From contig WTGE01000118.1 in NCBI GenBank assembly GCA_011525445.1, forward strand, positions 1-9,187: DNA of 9,187 nt. The letters are read 5' to 3'. The translations under genes were made by a program, and so were the position numbers. The stretch comes from Synechococcus sp. CO36386bin_37 (GTDB lineage Bacteria; Cyanobacteriota; Cyanobacteriia; PCC-6307; Cyanobiaceae). This document shows positions 1 to 7,382 of the stretch, one piece after another. A model generated the notes under the pieces. That model saw only the letters and a list, made by a program, of their open reading frames with translations, was not told the DNA's origin and did no database searches. Position 1 is the first letter of the stretch; every line of letters starts with the position of its first letter.

Positions 1-1195
1 AGGTGCGTAGCGTGAGCTTCACCTGCTGCCAGGGGTTCATCATCACCACTCGCTTATACAGATAGCTGTCAAACGTCAGCTTCTGGACATCGTGGTCATC
101 ACACATTTCCACGAATGCCTCGCGGGCTGCGTCGTTGCGATAGAAAATTCGCTGCAAGATATCAAGCACCGCATAGGTAGCGCCGTATTTGCGATCCCAG
201 CGCTTGAGGTACGTTTTCTTAATTTCTTGCTCGGTTGGGACTTGGGTGCCGTTCTTGGAAATTTCAACGATCGCTTCTGCACACATGCGCCCGCTCTTTG
301 CGGCGAAGTAGATGCCTTCTCCTGAGCTTTTGGTGACATAGCCAGCGGCATCACCCACAAGCGCCATCCGGCCGACCACCCGGCGAGGTCGGGGGTGCTC
401 GGGAATGGGATGGGCTTCCACTTTGATGACTTCACCTTTGAACAGGCGCTTCTGGGCTCGCTCACGAATTCCCTTCTGAAGCCCCTTGATCAGGGATTGA
501 TTCTGTTGCATGGTGCCTGTTCCCACGGCGACATGGTCGTATTTGGGGAACACCCAGGCATAGAAATCCGGTGAGACATCCGTTCCGACGTACATCTCTG
601 CGAGATCCTCGTAGTAAGCCATCTCTTCGGAAGGCAACTTGATGCGCTCTTGAAAGGCAATCGCCACGTTGTAGTCACCCGCATCCATCGCTTTTGCGAC
701 ACGGGAGTTCGCTCCATCAGCGCCAATGATCAGGTCAACATTCAGGCTTTTCATTTCGCCCGTTGGTCCACCTGAGCTGTAATCGGCGTAATGAATGGTG
801 TAGGGACCCTGGCGTTTGTCGCCGGTATCAATTTTCTGCACCAATCCATTGATGAGAGTCGCCCCTAGGTCGGCAGCTCTGTTGCGGAGGAAGGAATCGA
901 AGACCTCGCGCCGACACATGCCGATATAGGCGTTGGAGTCGTAACCGAGCGGATCCAATTTGATATCCACTTCTCGATTGGAGGGGGAAATCATCTTCAT
1001 GTTCCGCACCTTGTGATCGATGATCGAGTCCGGAAGGTTGAATTCTTCCACCATGCAAAGGGGAATGGCCCCACCGCAAGGTTTGGCGTTGTCGAGCTTT
1101 CTCTCGAAAATCCACGTCTCAATACCGGCCTTGGCAAGCACTTCCGCAGCGCAGGATCCGCTCGGCCCACCACCGACTACGGCAACTCTCAGCAT
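1..1195 (-). CDS. chlP: Geranylgeranyl reductase ChlP, C-terminus cut by window edge
   Basis: Family role: ChlP reduces geranylgeranyl groups to phytyl, using NADPH, for chlorophyll a, phylloquinone and tocopherol. Seen: translating the minus strand from the ATG at 1195 gives an open frame of 398 codons running off the left edge. It starts MLRVAVVGGGPSGSCAAE, with the FAD dinucleotide-binding GxGxxG at residues 8-13 and an acidic residue (E31) ending the second strand. A PCGGAIP stretch lies at 39-45, GADGANSR at 158-165, and the FAD-binding VGDAAGYV at 280-287 followed by SSGEGIYFA. These are hallmarks of the geranylgeranyl reductase branch of flavin monooxygenase-like proteins. ATG 1195 is chosen because the Rossmann strand begins at once, a GGCGGAG ribosome site lies 9 bases upstream, and an in-frame TAG lies further upstream. 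Cyanobacterial ChlP is a little over 400 residues, so only a short tail is missing. It is transcribed divergently from the carboxypeptidase gene. Confidence 0.96.
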   Translation of the reverse strand, partial: MLRVAVVGGGPSGSCAAEVLAKAGIETWIFERKLDNAKPCGGAIPLCMVEEFNLPDSIIDHKVRNMKMISPSNREVDIKLDPLGYDSNAYIGMCRREVFDSFLRNRAADLGATLINGLVQKIDTGDKRQGPYTIHYADYSSGGPTGEMKSLNVDLIIGADGANSRVAKAMDAGDYNVAIAFQERIKLPSEEMAYYEDLAEMYVGTDVSPDFYAWVFPKYDHVAVGTGTMQQNQSLIKGLQKGIRERAQKRLFKGEVIKVEAHPIPEHPRPRRVVGRMALVGDAAGYVTKSSGEGIYFAAKSGRMCAEAIVEISKNGTQVPTEQEIKKTYLKRWDRKYGATYAVLDILQRIFYRNDAAREAFVEMCDDHDVQKLTFDSYLYKRVVMMNPWQQVKLTLRT

Positions 1196-1322
1196 TTCAG
1201 CAAACTCCGCCGGATCATCCAATTCAAGCTAAACACGCGATTCAAGAAGTGGTACTGGGGTCTGGCGGCCCCCCTTACGATTGAAACAACACTGCATGAA
1301 TCCACTGGGACGACCCGTCACC
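1196..1322. promoter_or_regulatory. Divergent intergenic region between chlP and the carboxypeptidase
   Basis: This 127-base stretch separates two genes pointing away from each other, so promoters for both directions must lie here or inside the 5' ends of the genes. On the plus strand TACGAT at 1276-1281 matches the bacterial -10 consensus at 4 of 6 positions, but only a weak -35 (TACTGG, 1253-1258) stands 17 bases upstream. I see no convincing -10/-35 pair on the minus strand. The run of C at 1269-1274 is the only other notable composition. The role is inferred from gene orientation and not from a strong motif. Confidence 0.4.
1205..1211 (-). promoter_or_regulatory. Ribosome binding site of chlP
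   Basis: On the minus strand GGCGGAG lies 9 bases before the ATG at 1195. It is the clearest Shine-Dalgarno-like site in the window; most other genes here lack one at normal spacing. It supports the ATG start of chlP over an in-frame TTG 27 bases upstream. Confidence 0.55.
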
Positions 1323-2051
1323 ATGCGCCGAAGCACACGGGATGACATTCCTGTGGCCCGTCGCTCGAAGCCTGTTCCTCGCAAAAGAGGTTCTGGGTTC
1401 GGGGTTGTGTTGGCTTGTCTTCTTGTCGCAGTGGGAAGTTTGGCTGCCGTTTGGTTCGTCCCCAGTCTGTTGGCAAGGCGCTCTTCAGGGCCCATCCAGG
1501 TTGTGAAAGGGATCGAGACACCTCCAGATCAGGACGGTCGGTTGCTGGGTCATTTCCCCTATGACGAAGCCATCGCCAGTCAACTGGTGTTCGTGGAGGC
1601 TGGAATTGAGCTGCATCAAGATGCTGCACTGGCACTTGATGCCATGCGTCGTGCTGCTGCTGCCGATGGCATTGACCTGAGACTGATCAGTGGTTACCGC
1701 TCCCACACCTTGCAGGAGGGTATTTTCTTCGACGTGAAATCAGAGAGGAATCAAACTGCAGAAGAGCGGGCCAAGGTGTCCGCACCTCCAGGATATTCCG
1801 AACACAGCACCGGTTACGCCATTGATCTTGGAGATGGCAGCCGACCCGACACCGATCTTTCGATTTCTTTTGAAACAACACCGACATTCCGCTGGCTTCA
1901 GGACTTTGCAGCCAGTTATCACTTCACCATGTCGTTTCCTGAAGAGAACCCGCAGGGCGTGAGTTACGAACCCTGGCATTGGCGTTTTGAAGGTTCAGCG
2001 GAAGCCTTGCGTCAATTTGAACCTGCTCGTCAACTCGCGCAGGGGAGTTGA
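1323..2051 (+). CDS. Membrane-anchored D-alanyl-D-alanine carboxypeptidase, VanY/M15 family
   Basis: Family role: zinc peptidases that remove the terminal D-Ala from peptidoglycan stem peptides in the periplasm. Seen, numbering from ATG 1323 (242 aa): a basic N-terminal tail (MRRSTRDD...RKRGSG), one hydrophobic segment at about 26-50 that looks like a signal anchor, then the M15 catalytic domain. SGYRS lies at 123-127. SEHSTGYAIDLGD holds zinc ligands H161 and D168. EPWHWRF holds the likely catalytic E216 and zinc ligand H219. All expected metal and catalytic residues are present, so it should be active. The start is uncertain: in-frame TTG at 1281 and ATG at 1296 would add 14 or 9 residues, and none has a strong ribosome site. 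I prefer 1323 because it puts the Arg/Lys-rich tail just before the membrane segment and leaves room for divergent promoters. Its stop overlaps the next gene by 4 bases. No van resistance genes are nearby, so cell-wall maintenance is likelier than vancomycin resistance. Confidence 0.88.
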   Translation: MRRSTRDDIPVARRSKPVPRKRGSGFGVVLACLLVAVGSLAAVWFVPSLLARRSSGPIQVVKGIETPPDQDGRLLGHFPYDEAIASQLVFVEAGIELHQDAALALDAMRRAAAADGIDLRLISGYRSHTLQEGIFFDVKSERNQTAEERAKVSAPPGYSEHSTGYAIDLGDGSRPDTDLSISFETTPTFRWLQDFAASYHFTMSFPEENPQGVSYEPWHWRFEGSAEALRQFEPARQLAQGS

Positions 2052-4627
2052 CGACATCATCATTCCCGGAATTGCTCTCTCCTGCCGGGGATTGGAAAGC
2101 CCTGAAGGCGGCTGTCTCAAACGGTGCTGATGCCGTTTATTTCGGGGTTGAAGCGTTCAATGCGCGACTGCGTGCTGAAAATTTCCGTCTCACTGAACTT
2201 CAAGACATCATGGACTGGCTCCACGCTCGTGGAGTGAAGGGCTTTCTCACGGTGAATGTGCTCATCTTCACCGATGAACTGGAGCAGGCTTGCTCTCTGC
2301 TGCTAGCTGCTCATCAGGCGGGAGTGGATGCCCTGATCGTTCAGGATCTGGGACTTTGTCTGTTAGCGAAAGCTCTTGTTCCTGCTCTTGGGTTGCATGC
2401 CTCCACCCAGATGTCGATTACGAGTGCGGCAGGTGTTGCCCAGGCCGCGGCTGCTGGATGTGAGCGGGTTGTGCTCGCCAGGGAGCTAAGCCTTCGCGAT
2501 CTTGAGCGCTTGCAGAACCAACTTCGCGAACGCGCTCTGCCCATGCCCCTGGAGGTGTTCGTCCATGGGGCATTGTGTGTGGCCTATTCGGGCCAATGCC
2601 TCACAAGTGAGTCCCTGGGCCAACGCAGCGCCAATCGAGGCGAATGCGCTCAGGCTTGCAGGCTTCCCTATCAGTTGGTGGTGGATGGTGAAGCCCTCGA
2701 TCTGGGGGATCAAAGGTATTTACTGTCTCCTCAGGATTTGGCTGCATGGCCGCTCCTTGAAAACCTTGTGAAACTGGGAATCAGCAGTTTCAAGATCGAG
2801 GGCCGCCTCAAGGATCCCTCCTATGTTGCGTCCGTCACCGACGCCTATCGCCGCAGTCTGGACGGATTGGAGTGTGATGCTGTCGCCATCCAACGCCAGC
2901 TTGAGCTTGGGTTTTCCAGAGGGTTGTCCACAGGTTGGCTGCGAGGCATCAATCACCGCACGCTCGTCCATGGACGCTGGAGCAAGAAACGCGGTCCAGT
3001 CCTCGGTGAATTGGTTCGGGTGGAGCCGAAAGGGTGGTTGGTTTTGCGTTGCCAAGAGAGGCCTCGCAACGGTCAGGGTTTGGTGATGGAGGCAACGGAG
3101 CCTCTCCCTGACCCCCTGCACCCTCCCCGCGAAATCGGTGGAAGGGTGATGGAAGTGCAGCCCATGTCGCAGGGACTGGTACGCCTTCGCCTGGGGCCGG
3201 GGCGAATGGACTTCACGGGTTTGCGATCAGGGGCATTGCTGTGGCTGACCAGTGATCCGCAATGGCAGACCACTTGGCAGCGACGGTCAGAACGAGTGCA
3301 GTCTCCACTTGCCAGGGCCCTGAGCGTCCATGTCAGCGGCGCGTTAGGCCAGCGCCTCTGTCTCGAACTTCGTGAGCCCAAATTACCCGAAGGAGAGTGC
3401 TGCATCGTGCGCAGCCATGCTGTTTTGGAACCAGCGCGAGATCATGGTCTGAACCGTGAGCGATTGCTGGCACAGCTCGGTCGTTTGGGAGGAACCGGAT
3501 GGCGCCTCGACCAATTGGAAATTGATCTTGGGGAGGGTTTATTCCTCCCCGTTGCTGAGCTGAACCGCATGCGTCGTTCGCTGTTGCAGCGCATGGCCGA
3601 TGCTGGACTCACGGCGGATCTGCAACGTGACCAGAGGCCTTCTGACTCTTGGCAAGTGGAACCAGAGCCCATTGTTAGGTCCATCCTTCAGCGTTTACGC
3701 CATTGGGGCGAGCCAAATTCCAAACACTCAGACTCCAATGCTGATGCACCATCGCTGGTCGTCCTGGTTCGCAGCCTGGAGCAGTTGCGTGCTGTTCAGG
3801 AGTTTGGCGATGAATCGATCACATCGGTGATTGCAGATTTGGAGCATCCGAAACAGTTGAAGGAAGCTGTTGCCATCGGGCGTGGCTGTTGGCCGGAGGG
3901 CATTTGGCTGGCAGGGCCTCGCATGACACGACCCGATGAGCGTTGGATGTTGGACCCTCTCATCAAAGCGAAAGCCGACGGTTATCTCCTCCGAAACGCG
4001 GATCAACTGGAGTTGCTTTCTGATCACGCCCCATGCTCAGGGGACTTCACGTTGAATGTCGCCAATCCATTCAGCTTGCTCTGGTTCCTGGAGACCTGGG
4101 AGCTGAAACGGGTCACGGCCAGCTGTGATCTCAATCTTCGCCAATTGCTTGCTTTCGTTCAGTCCTCTCCTTCTGAGCGGATTGAGGTTGTGCTGCATCA
4201 GCACATGCCCCTGTTCCATATGGAGCATTGCCTGTTCTGCTCATTCCTGTCGGATGGTCACGATCACACCGACTGTGGTCGGCCTTGTGAGCAGCACACC
4301 GTGATGTTGCGTGATCGGAGTGGCATTGAACATCCATTGAAAGCCGACCTTGGCTGTCGCAACACGCTGTTCAATGGCAAGCCTCAGACCGGTATCGAAG
4401 CTCTGGGTCCTTTAAAACACGCTGGGCTTCGACATTTTCGGCTGGATCTTCTCGATGAAGATGCTGCTGCGACTGTGAGACGGATTCAGCTTTACAGCGA
4501 TGCACTTGCAGGCCGATCACTTCCTGCTGACGTCTGGAAAACTGAGCAGATTGAGCATCGCTTGGGTGTCACACGGGGTAGCTTGCGCGTCGGACCGGAA
4601 AATCAAGCTCTGCAAGTCTCACGTTGA
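2048..4627 (+). CDS. Long U32-family protein (RlhA/TrhP-like, probable RNA hydroxylase) with DUF3656 domain
   Basis: U32 proteins were named collagenase-like peptidases, but characterised members RlhA and TrhP are iron-sulfur, prephenate-dependent enzymes that hydroxylate 23S rRNA or tRNA. Seen (859 aa): N-terminal U32 barrel at about 7-300, opening PELLSPAGDW. The family signature lies at 169-186 (EVFVHGALC...SGQCLT). Cysteines 177, 184, 200 and 204 fit a 4Fe-4S site, and FKIEGRLKD lies at 248-256. Residues about 320-515 match the DUF3656 region, with LGGTGW and LFLPVAELNRMRR. A C-terminal half at 565-822 carries a second cluster, C728, C731, C743 and C747. The architecture resembles RlhA more than the shorter TrhP, but at 859 aa it is longer than E. 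coli RlhA, and the RNA target cannot be read from sequence. Start: TTG 2048 overlaps the upstream stop as TTGA. AGGGGAG ends directly against it, too close for normal pairing, so coupled reinitiation is likely. TTG 2072 would cut into the conserved PELLSP. Confidence 0.9.
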   Translation: MTTSSFPELLSPAGDWKALKAAVSNGADAVYFGVEAFNARLRAENFRLTELQDIMDWLHARGVKGFLTVNVLIFTDELEQACSLLLAAHQAGVDALIVQDLGLCLLAKALVPALGLHASTQMSITSAAGVAQAAAAGCERVVLARELSLRDLERLQNQLRERALPMPLEVFVHGALCVAYSGQCLTSESLGQRSANRGECAQACRLPYQLVVDGEALDLGDQRYLLSPQDLAAWPLLENLVKLGISSFKIEGRLKDPSYVASVTDAYRRSLDGLECDAVAIQRQLELGFSRGLSTGWLRGINHRTLVHGRWSKKRGPVLGELVRVEPKGWLVLRCQERPRNGQGLVMEATEPLPDPLHPPREIGGRVMEVQPMSQGLVRLRLGPGRMDFTGLRSGALLWLTSDPQWQTTWQRRSERVQSPLARALSVHVSGALGQRLCLELREPKLPEGECCIVRSHAVLEPARDHGLNRERLLAQLGRLGGTGWRLDQLEIDLGEGLFLPVAELNRMRRSLLQRMADAGLTADLQRDQRPSDSWQVEPEPIVRSILQRLRHWGEPNSKHSDSNADAPSLVVLVRSLEQLRAVQEFGDESITSVIADLEHPKQLKEAVAIGRGCWPEGIWLAGPRMTRPDERWMLDPLIKAKADGYLLRNADQLELLSDHAPCSGDFTLNVANPFSLLWFLETWELKRVTASCDLNLRQLLAFVQSSPSERIEVVLHQHMPLFHMEHCLFCSFLSDGHDHTDCGRPCEQHTVMLRDRSGIEHPLKADLGCRNTLFNGKPQTGIEALGPLKHAGLRHFRLDLLDEDAAATVRRIQLYSDALAGRSLPADVWKTEQIEHRLGVTRGSLRVGPENQALQVSR

Positions 4628-4637
4628 GATAGCATGT

Positions 4638-4657
4638 CGCCGCTGCGCCTGCGGGCG
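4638..4657 (+). terminator. Small GC-rich hairpin after the U32 gene, possible weak terminator
   Basis: Bases 4646-4649 (CGCC) can pair with 4654-4657 (GGCG) around a 4-base loop. Alternatively 4638-4643 can pair with 4651-4657 with one bulged base. Only a two-base T run follows, so it is a poor Rho-independent terminator. It lies in the 63-base gap between the U32 gene and typA, the only sizeable break in the plus-strand run. It could mark an operon boundary or be chance. I see no clear promoter for typA in the remaining bases. Confidence 0.2.
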
Positions 4658-4690
4658 TTCCCAAGTTTCCATTAGAACAATACGGACCCC

Positions 4691-6493
4691 ATGAGCGCCC
4701 CGAATAAGGCGATTCGCAATATTGCGATCATCGCCCACGTGGATCACGGCAAAACCACTCTTGTGGACGCCCTGCTCAGCCAGTCCGGAATCTTTCGCGA
4801 CAACGAGGCGGTTCCAACCTGTGTGCTGGACTCCAACGACTTAGAAAGAGAACGTGGAATCACCATCCTGTCCAAGAACACGGCCGTTACCTACAACGAC
4901 ACCAGAATTAATATTGTTGATACTCCTGGGCACGCCGATTTTGGTGGGGAGGTCGAGCGAGTTCTTGGCATGGTGGATGGCTGTCTGCTGATTGTGGACG
5001 CCAATGAGGGGCCCATGCCCCAAACCCGTTTCGTTCTCAAAAAAGCCCTCGAACAGGGGTTGAGGCCGATTGTGTTTGTGAATAAAATTGATCGTGCAAG
5101 AGTTGAACCTGAAACAGCAGTCGATAAGGTTCTGGATCTTTTTCTTGAGCTAGGTGCAGATGACGATCAGTGCGATTTTCCCTATCTTTTCGGTAGTGGA
5201 TTAGGTGGATTTGCTAAGTCAGATATGAGCACTGAGAGCGATAATATGCGCCCTCTATTTGATGCGATTTTGCGTCATGTACCACCTCCGGTAGGTGACC
5301 CTGAGAAGCCACTTCAGCTTCAAATCACCACTCTTGATTATTCTGATTTCCTTGGGCGAATCATTATCGGAAGGGTTCACAATGGGGTGATCCGACAGGG
5401 CCAGAACGCTGCACTCATCAAAGATGATGGCAGCATTAAAAAGGGACGTATCAGCAAACTACTCGGGTTCGAAGGTCTTCAACGCGTTGATATTGCAGAA
5501 GCCTCAGCAGGCGACCTTGTTGCAGTCGCTGGATTTGATGACGTCAATATTGGTGAAACCATCGCTTGTCCAGATGAGCCCAAAGCCTTACCCCTTATCA
5601 AGGTGGATGAACCCACCTTGCAAATGACCTTTGTCGTCAACGATTCACCGTTTGCAGGTAAAGAGGGTAAATTCGTAACCAGTCGGCAGCTTCGTGATCG
5701 ATTGCAACGGGAGTTGCTCACGAATGTCGCATTGCGTGTCGAAGACACAGACTCGCCTGACCGCTTTTCCGTCAGTGGACGAGGTGAGCTCCATCTGGGG
5801 ATTTTGATTGAAACAATGCGTCGTGAAGGTTATGAATTTCAAGTGTCCCAACCACAAGTCATTTTTCGCACGATTGATGGCACACCCTGCGAGCCAGTCG
5901 AAACATTGGTGATGGACGTACCTGAAGCTGCTGTTGGAAGCTGCATTGAAAAGTTGGGCACCCGAAAAGGTGAAATGCAAAATATGGAAACTGGAGCTGA
6001 CAACCGAACCCAGCTCGAATTTGTGGTTCCATCTCGTGGCTTGATTGGTTTTAGGGGTGAATTCATTCGCTCCACACGGGGCGAGGGAATCATGAGCCAT
6101 TCGTTTTTTGAATACCGACCAATGCTCGGAGATTTTGATACGAGAAGGAATGGGGTTTTGATTGCATTTGAAGAAGGAACGGCCACATTTTATGCATTGA
6201 AAGGGGCGGAAGATCGAGGTCAGTTTTTCATCACGCCAGGTACAAAGGTTTATAAAGGTATGATTATTGGAGAAAATACACGCCAGCAGGATATGGAAAT
6301 CAACATCTGCAAGGCCAAGCAAGTTACTAATATTCGCTCTGCAGGAGCTGATGTTTTAGATACACTTCAATCACCGATTCAGATGACATTAGAACGCGCC
6401 CTTGAATACATAGGACCTGATGAAATGTTGGAGGTCACGCCAGATTCCATTCGTTTGCGTAAATTACCTGCCAAGAAAATGGCCAAGCGTTGA
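4691..6493 (+). CDS. typA: Ribosome-binding translational GTPase TypA/BipA
   Basis: TypA/BipA is an EF-G-like GTPase that binds the 70S ribosome and is linked to 50S assembly and stress growth. Seen (600 aa, the usual length is near 600): P-loop AHVDHGKT at 15-22, switch I RGITI at 55-59, G3 DTPGH at 77-81 with the catalytic-type His81, and G4 NKID at 131-134. The beta-barrel domain II starts near 207, then EF-G-like domains III and V follow ([19 protein letters not shown] at 362-380). The TypA-specific C-terminal domain includes [13 protein letters not shown] at 446-458 and ends basic, KKMAKR. There is no gap or frameshift. ATG 4691 is right because the P-loop domain begins at once, though no Shine-Dalgarno site precedes it. 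Its stop overlaps the DUF309 start. Base composition changes within the gene: the first 350 bases are GC-rich like the U32 gene, while the rest is clearly more AT-rich. Confidence 0.97.
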   Translation: MSAPNKAIRNIAIIAHVDHGKTTLVDALLSQSGIFRDNEAVPTCVLDSNDLERERGITILSKNTAVTYNDTRINIVDTPGHADFGGEVERVLGMVDGCLLIVDANEGPMPQTRFVLKKALEQGLRPIVFVNKIDRARVEPETAVDKVLDLFLELGADDDQCDFPYLFGSGLGGFAKSDMSTESDNMRPLFDAILRHVPPPVGDPEKPLQLQITTLDYSDFLGRIIIGRVHNGVIRQGQNAALIKDDGSIKKGRISKLLGFEGLQRVDIAEASAGDLVAVAGFDDVNIGETIACPDEPKALPLIKVDEPTLQMTFVVNDSPFAGKEGKFVTSRQLRDRLQRELLTNVALRVEDTDSPDRFSVSGRGELHLGILIETMRREGYEFQVSQPQVIFRTIDGTPCEPVETLVMDVPEAAVGSCIEKLGTRKGEMQNMETGADNRTQLEFVVPSRGLIGFRGEFIRSTRGEGIMSHSFFEYRPMLGDFDTRRNGVLIAFEEGTATFYALKGAEDRGQFFITPGTKVYKGMIIGENTRQQDMEINICKAKQVTNIRSAGADVLDTLQSPIQMTLERALEYIGPDEMLEVTPDSIRLRKLPAKKMAKR

Positions 6494-6849
6494 GCCTTCA
6501 AACTGATCCTCGCTTTCGACAGGCCGTTGATCTGTTCAATCAGCGTGCCTGGTATGAAGCTCACGATGCCTTCGAAGAGCTTTGGCATGAAACGACTGGG
6601 CCAGAGCGTCGGATACTCCAGGGAATCCTGCAAATCGCTGTTGCCCACCTCCATTTAGAGCGGGGCAATTGCAGGGGAGCAACCATGTTGTTGGGTGAAG
6701 GTGTCGGCCGCCTTTCAGCTGCTGAATCGGGAGATTTAGGCCTTAACCTTCCTTTATTGCGCCATCAGGCACAGAGGAGGCTCGCGGCCTTGCAACAGCA
6801 ATCGGATCCCCACCAACTTCCCGTTCCCGAATTGAGTGTTGAATCCTGA
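6490..6849 (+). CDS. DUF309 domain protein, function unknown
   Basis: This is a 119-residue soluble protein of the DUF309 family, short alpha-helical proteins with no settled biochemical role that I know of. Seen: the family core runs from about residue 9 to 72, with FNQRAWYEAHDAFEELWHE at 16-34 (the EAHDxxEExW pattern) and then LQGILQIAVAHLHLERGN at 42-59. The conserved His and Glu/Trp residues resemble a compact helical bundle. The C-terminal third is Gln- and Leu-rich and less conserved in character. The start is TTG at 6490, overlapping the typA stop as TTGA, with no Shine-Dalgarno site, so translation is probably coupled to typA. A later start would cut into the core helix. It is followed by about 100 bases before the likely lptA start. 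There is no signal peptide or membrane segment, so it is cytoplasmic. Position suggests co-expression with typA; function cannot be inferred from that alone. Confidence 0.85.
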   Translation: MSLQTDPRFRQAVDLFNQRAWYEAHDAFEELWHETTGPERRILQGILQIAVAHLHLERGNCRGATMLLGEGVGRLSAAESGDLGLNLPLLRHQAQRRLAALQQQSDPHQLPVPELSVES

Positions 6850-6950
6850 AGTTCTCGGTACATTGGCTAGCACCTCAAAGCTTTATTTCTAACGGTTTGC
6901 AGCTTTCCCATCATTCTCATCCTTTTGGTATGACTCATTGGTTTGCAAAC
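6850..6950 (+). promoter_or_regulatory. Gap upstream of lptA, possible leader or internal promoter
   Basis: About 100 bases lie between the DUF309 stop and the preferred lptA start at 6951, the largest break in the typA-lpt run. It contains the 8-base palindrome AAAGCTTT at 6877-6884, a weak -35-like TTGGCT at 6863-6868 with only poor -10 candidates (such as TCTAAC at 6888-6893), and the perfect palindrome GTTTGCAAAC at 6941-6950. The lptA frame is open back to TTG 6897, so part of this may be coding. An internal promoter is plausible but not shown. Confidence 0.25.
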
Positions 6951-6978
6951 ATGCGGATTGCAAAAAACAGAATTGCAA
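6943..6978. repeat. Three TTGCAA palindromes at exact 15-base spacing
   Basis: TTGCAA occurs at 6943-6948, 6958-6963 and 6973-6978. The first sits inside the perfect palindrome GTTTGCAAAC (6941-6950) and the third inside ATTGCAAT (6972-6979). If translation starts at or before 6951, the last two encode a short repeat in the signal peptide (RIAKNRIA). The spacing is seen directly. Whether it is an operator or a by-product of the Arg-Ile-Ala repeat is open. Confidence 0.5.
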
Positions 6979-7382
6979 TGGTTTGCACTGCTGCGTCACT
7001 GTTGATGCCGGGCTTAATCCTTCCTGCCAGTGCCCAGACAGCTGCAGGAGAAGACAGTCTCATCACCATTGAATCGGATACGCAAAGCGCGGACAACATC
7101 ACCGGGGTGGTCACTGCATTAGGGAATGTTCGTATTGTCTATCCGTCCCGTGGGATGGTTGCCACCTCTCGTCAGGCTCAGTACTTCAGCAAGGAAGCCA
7201 TGCTGGTGCTCAGCGGCGATGTGGATGTCGTGCAGGAGGATGGCAACAGCATCCGGGCTGAAAGGGTTACTTACAATCTCGATGATGAGCGCGCTACCGC
7301 TGACCCATCACCGGGTCAACAAGTGCAGTCCACTCTTTTGTTACGTCGAAGTTCAGACTCGCAAACCCCCTTAACACCATGA
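6951..7382 (+). CDS. lptA: LptA/OstA-like periplasmic lipopolysaccharide transport protein
   Basis: LptA carries lipopolysaccharide across the periplasm as a beta-jellyroll bridge between the inner-membrane LptBFG complex and outer-membrane LptD. Seen from ATG 6951 (143 aa): a signal peptide with basic N-terminus (MRIAKNR), a hydrophobic core and a PASA cleavage site after residue 28. One OstA domain follows at about 36-117: ITIESDTQSAD, then VVTALGNVRIVY, MVATSRQAQYF, MLVLSGDVDVVQEDGNSIRAERVTYN and ERATA. This ladder of short beta strands with G-[DN]-V turns is typical of the family. The tail after about 118 is polar and unstructured in appearance. Start choice: the frame is open from TTG 6897, with another ATG at 6930. 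6951 gives the cleanest signal peptide, but no candidate has a ribosome site. The stop overlaps lptB as ATGA. Assignment rests on the domain plus the adjacent lptB and lptF genes. Confidence 0.88.
   Translation: MRIAKNRIAMVCTAASLLMPGLILPASAQTAAGEDSLITIESDTQSADNITGVVTALGNVRIVYPSRGMVATSRQAQYFSKEAMLVLSGDVDVVQEDGNSIRAERVTYNLDDERATADPSPGQQVQSTLLLRRSSDSQTPLTP

Noticed and set aside
76..1115. Several open frames on both strands within 76-1115
   Set aside because: They overlap chlP, which is firmly supported by its FAD motifs in another minus-strand frame. None shows a domain or a ribosome site.
1323..2051. Vancomycin-resistance role for the VanY-like enzyme
   Set aside because: There are no vanH, vanA or vanX-like genes or regulators nearby, and M15 carboxypeptidases are common housekeeping enzymes.
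2720..3121. 133-residue minus-strand frame opposite the U32 gene
   Set aside because: It is antisense to the conserved U32 coding region and resembles no family I recognise.
2048..4627. Collagenase or protease function for the U32 protein
   Set aside because: The family name is historical. The conserved cysteines and the DUF3656 region point to the RNA-hydroxylating members.
5645..6322. 225-residue open frame on the minus strand opposite typA
   Set aside because: It lies wholly antisense to a clearly conserved typA region, has no recognisable domain, and its composition (Cys, His, Phe and Asn rich) is typical of antisense shadow frames.
6877..6884. AAAGCTTT palindrome as a terminator or operator
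   Set aside because: It is only 8 bases with no loop, has no following T run, and is not repeated nearby.
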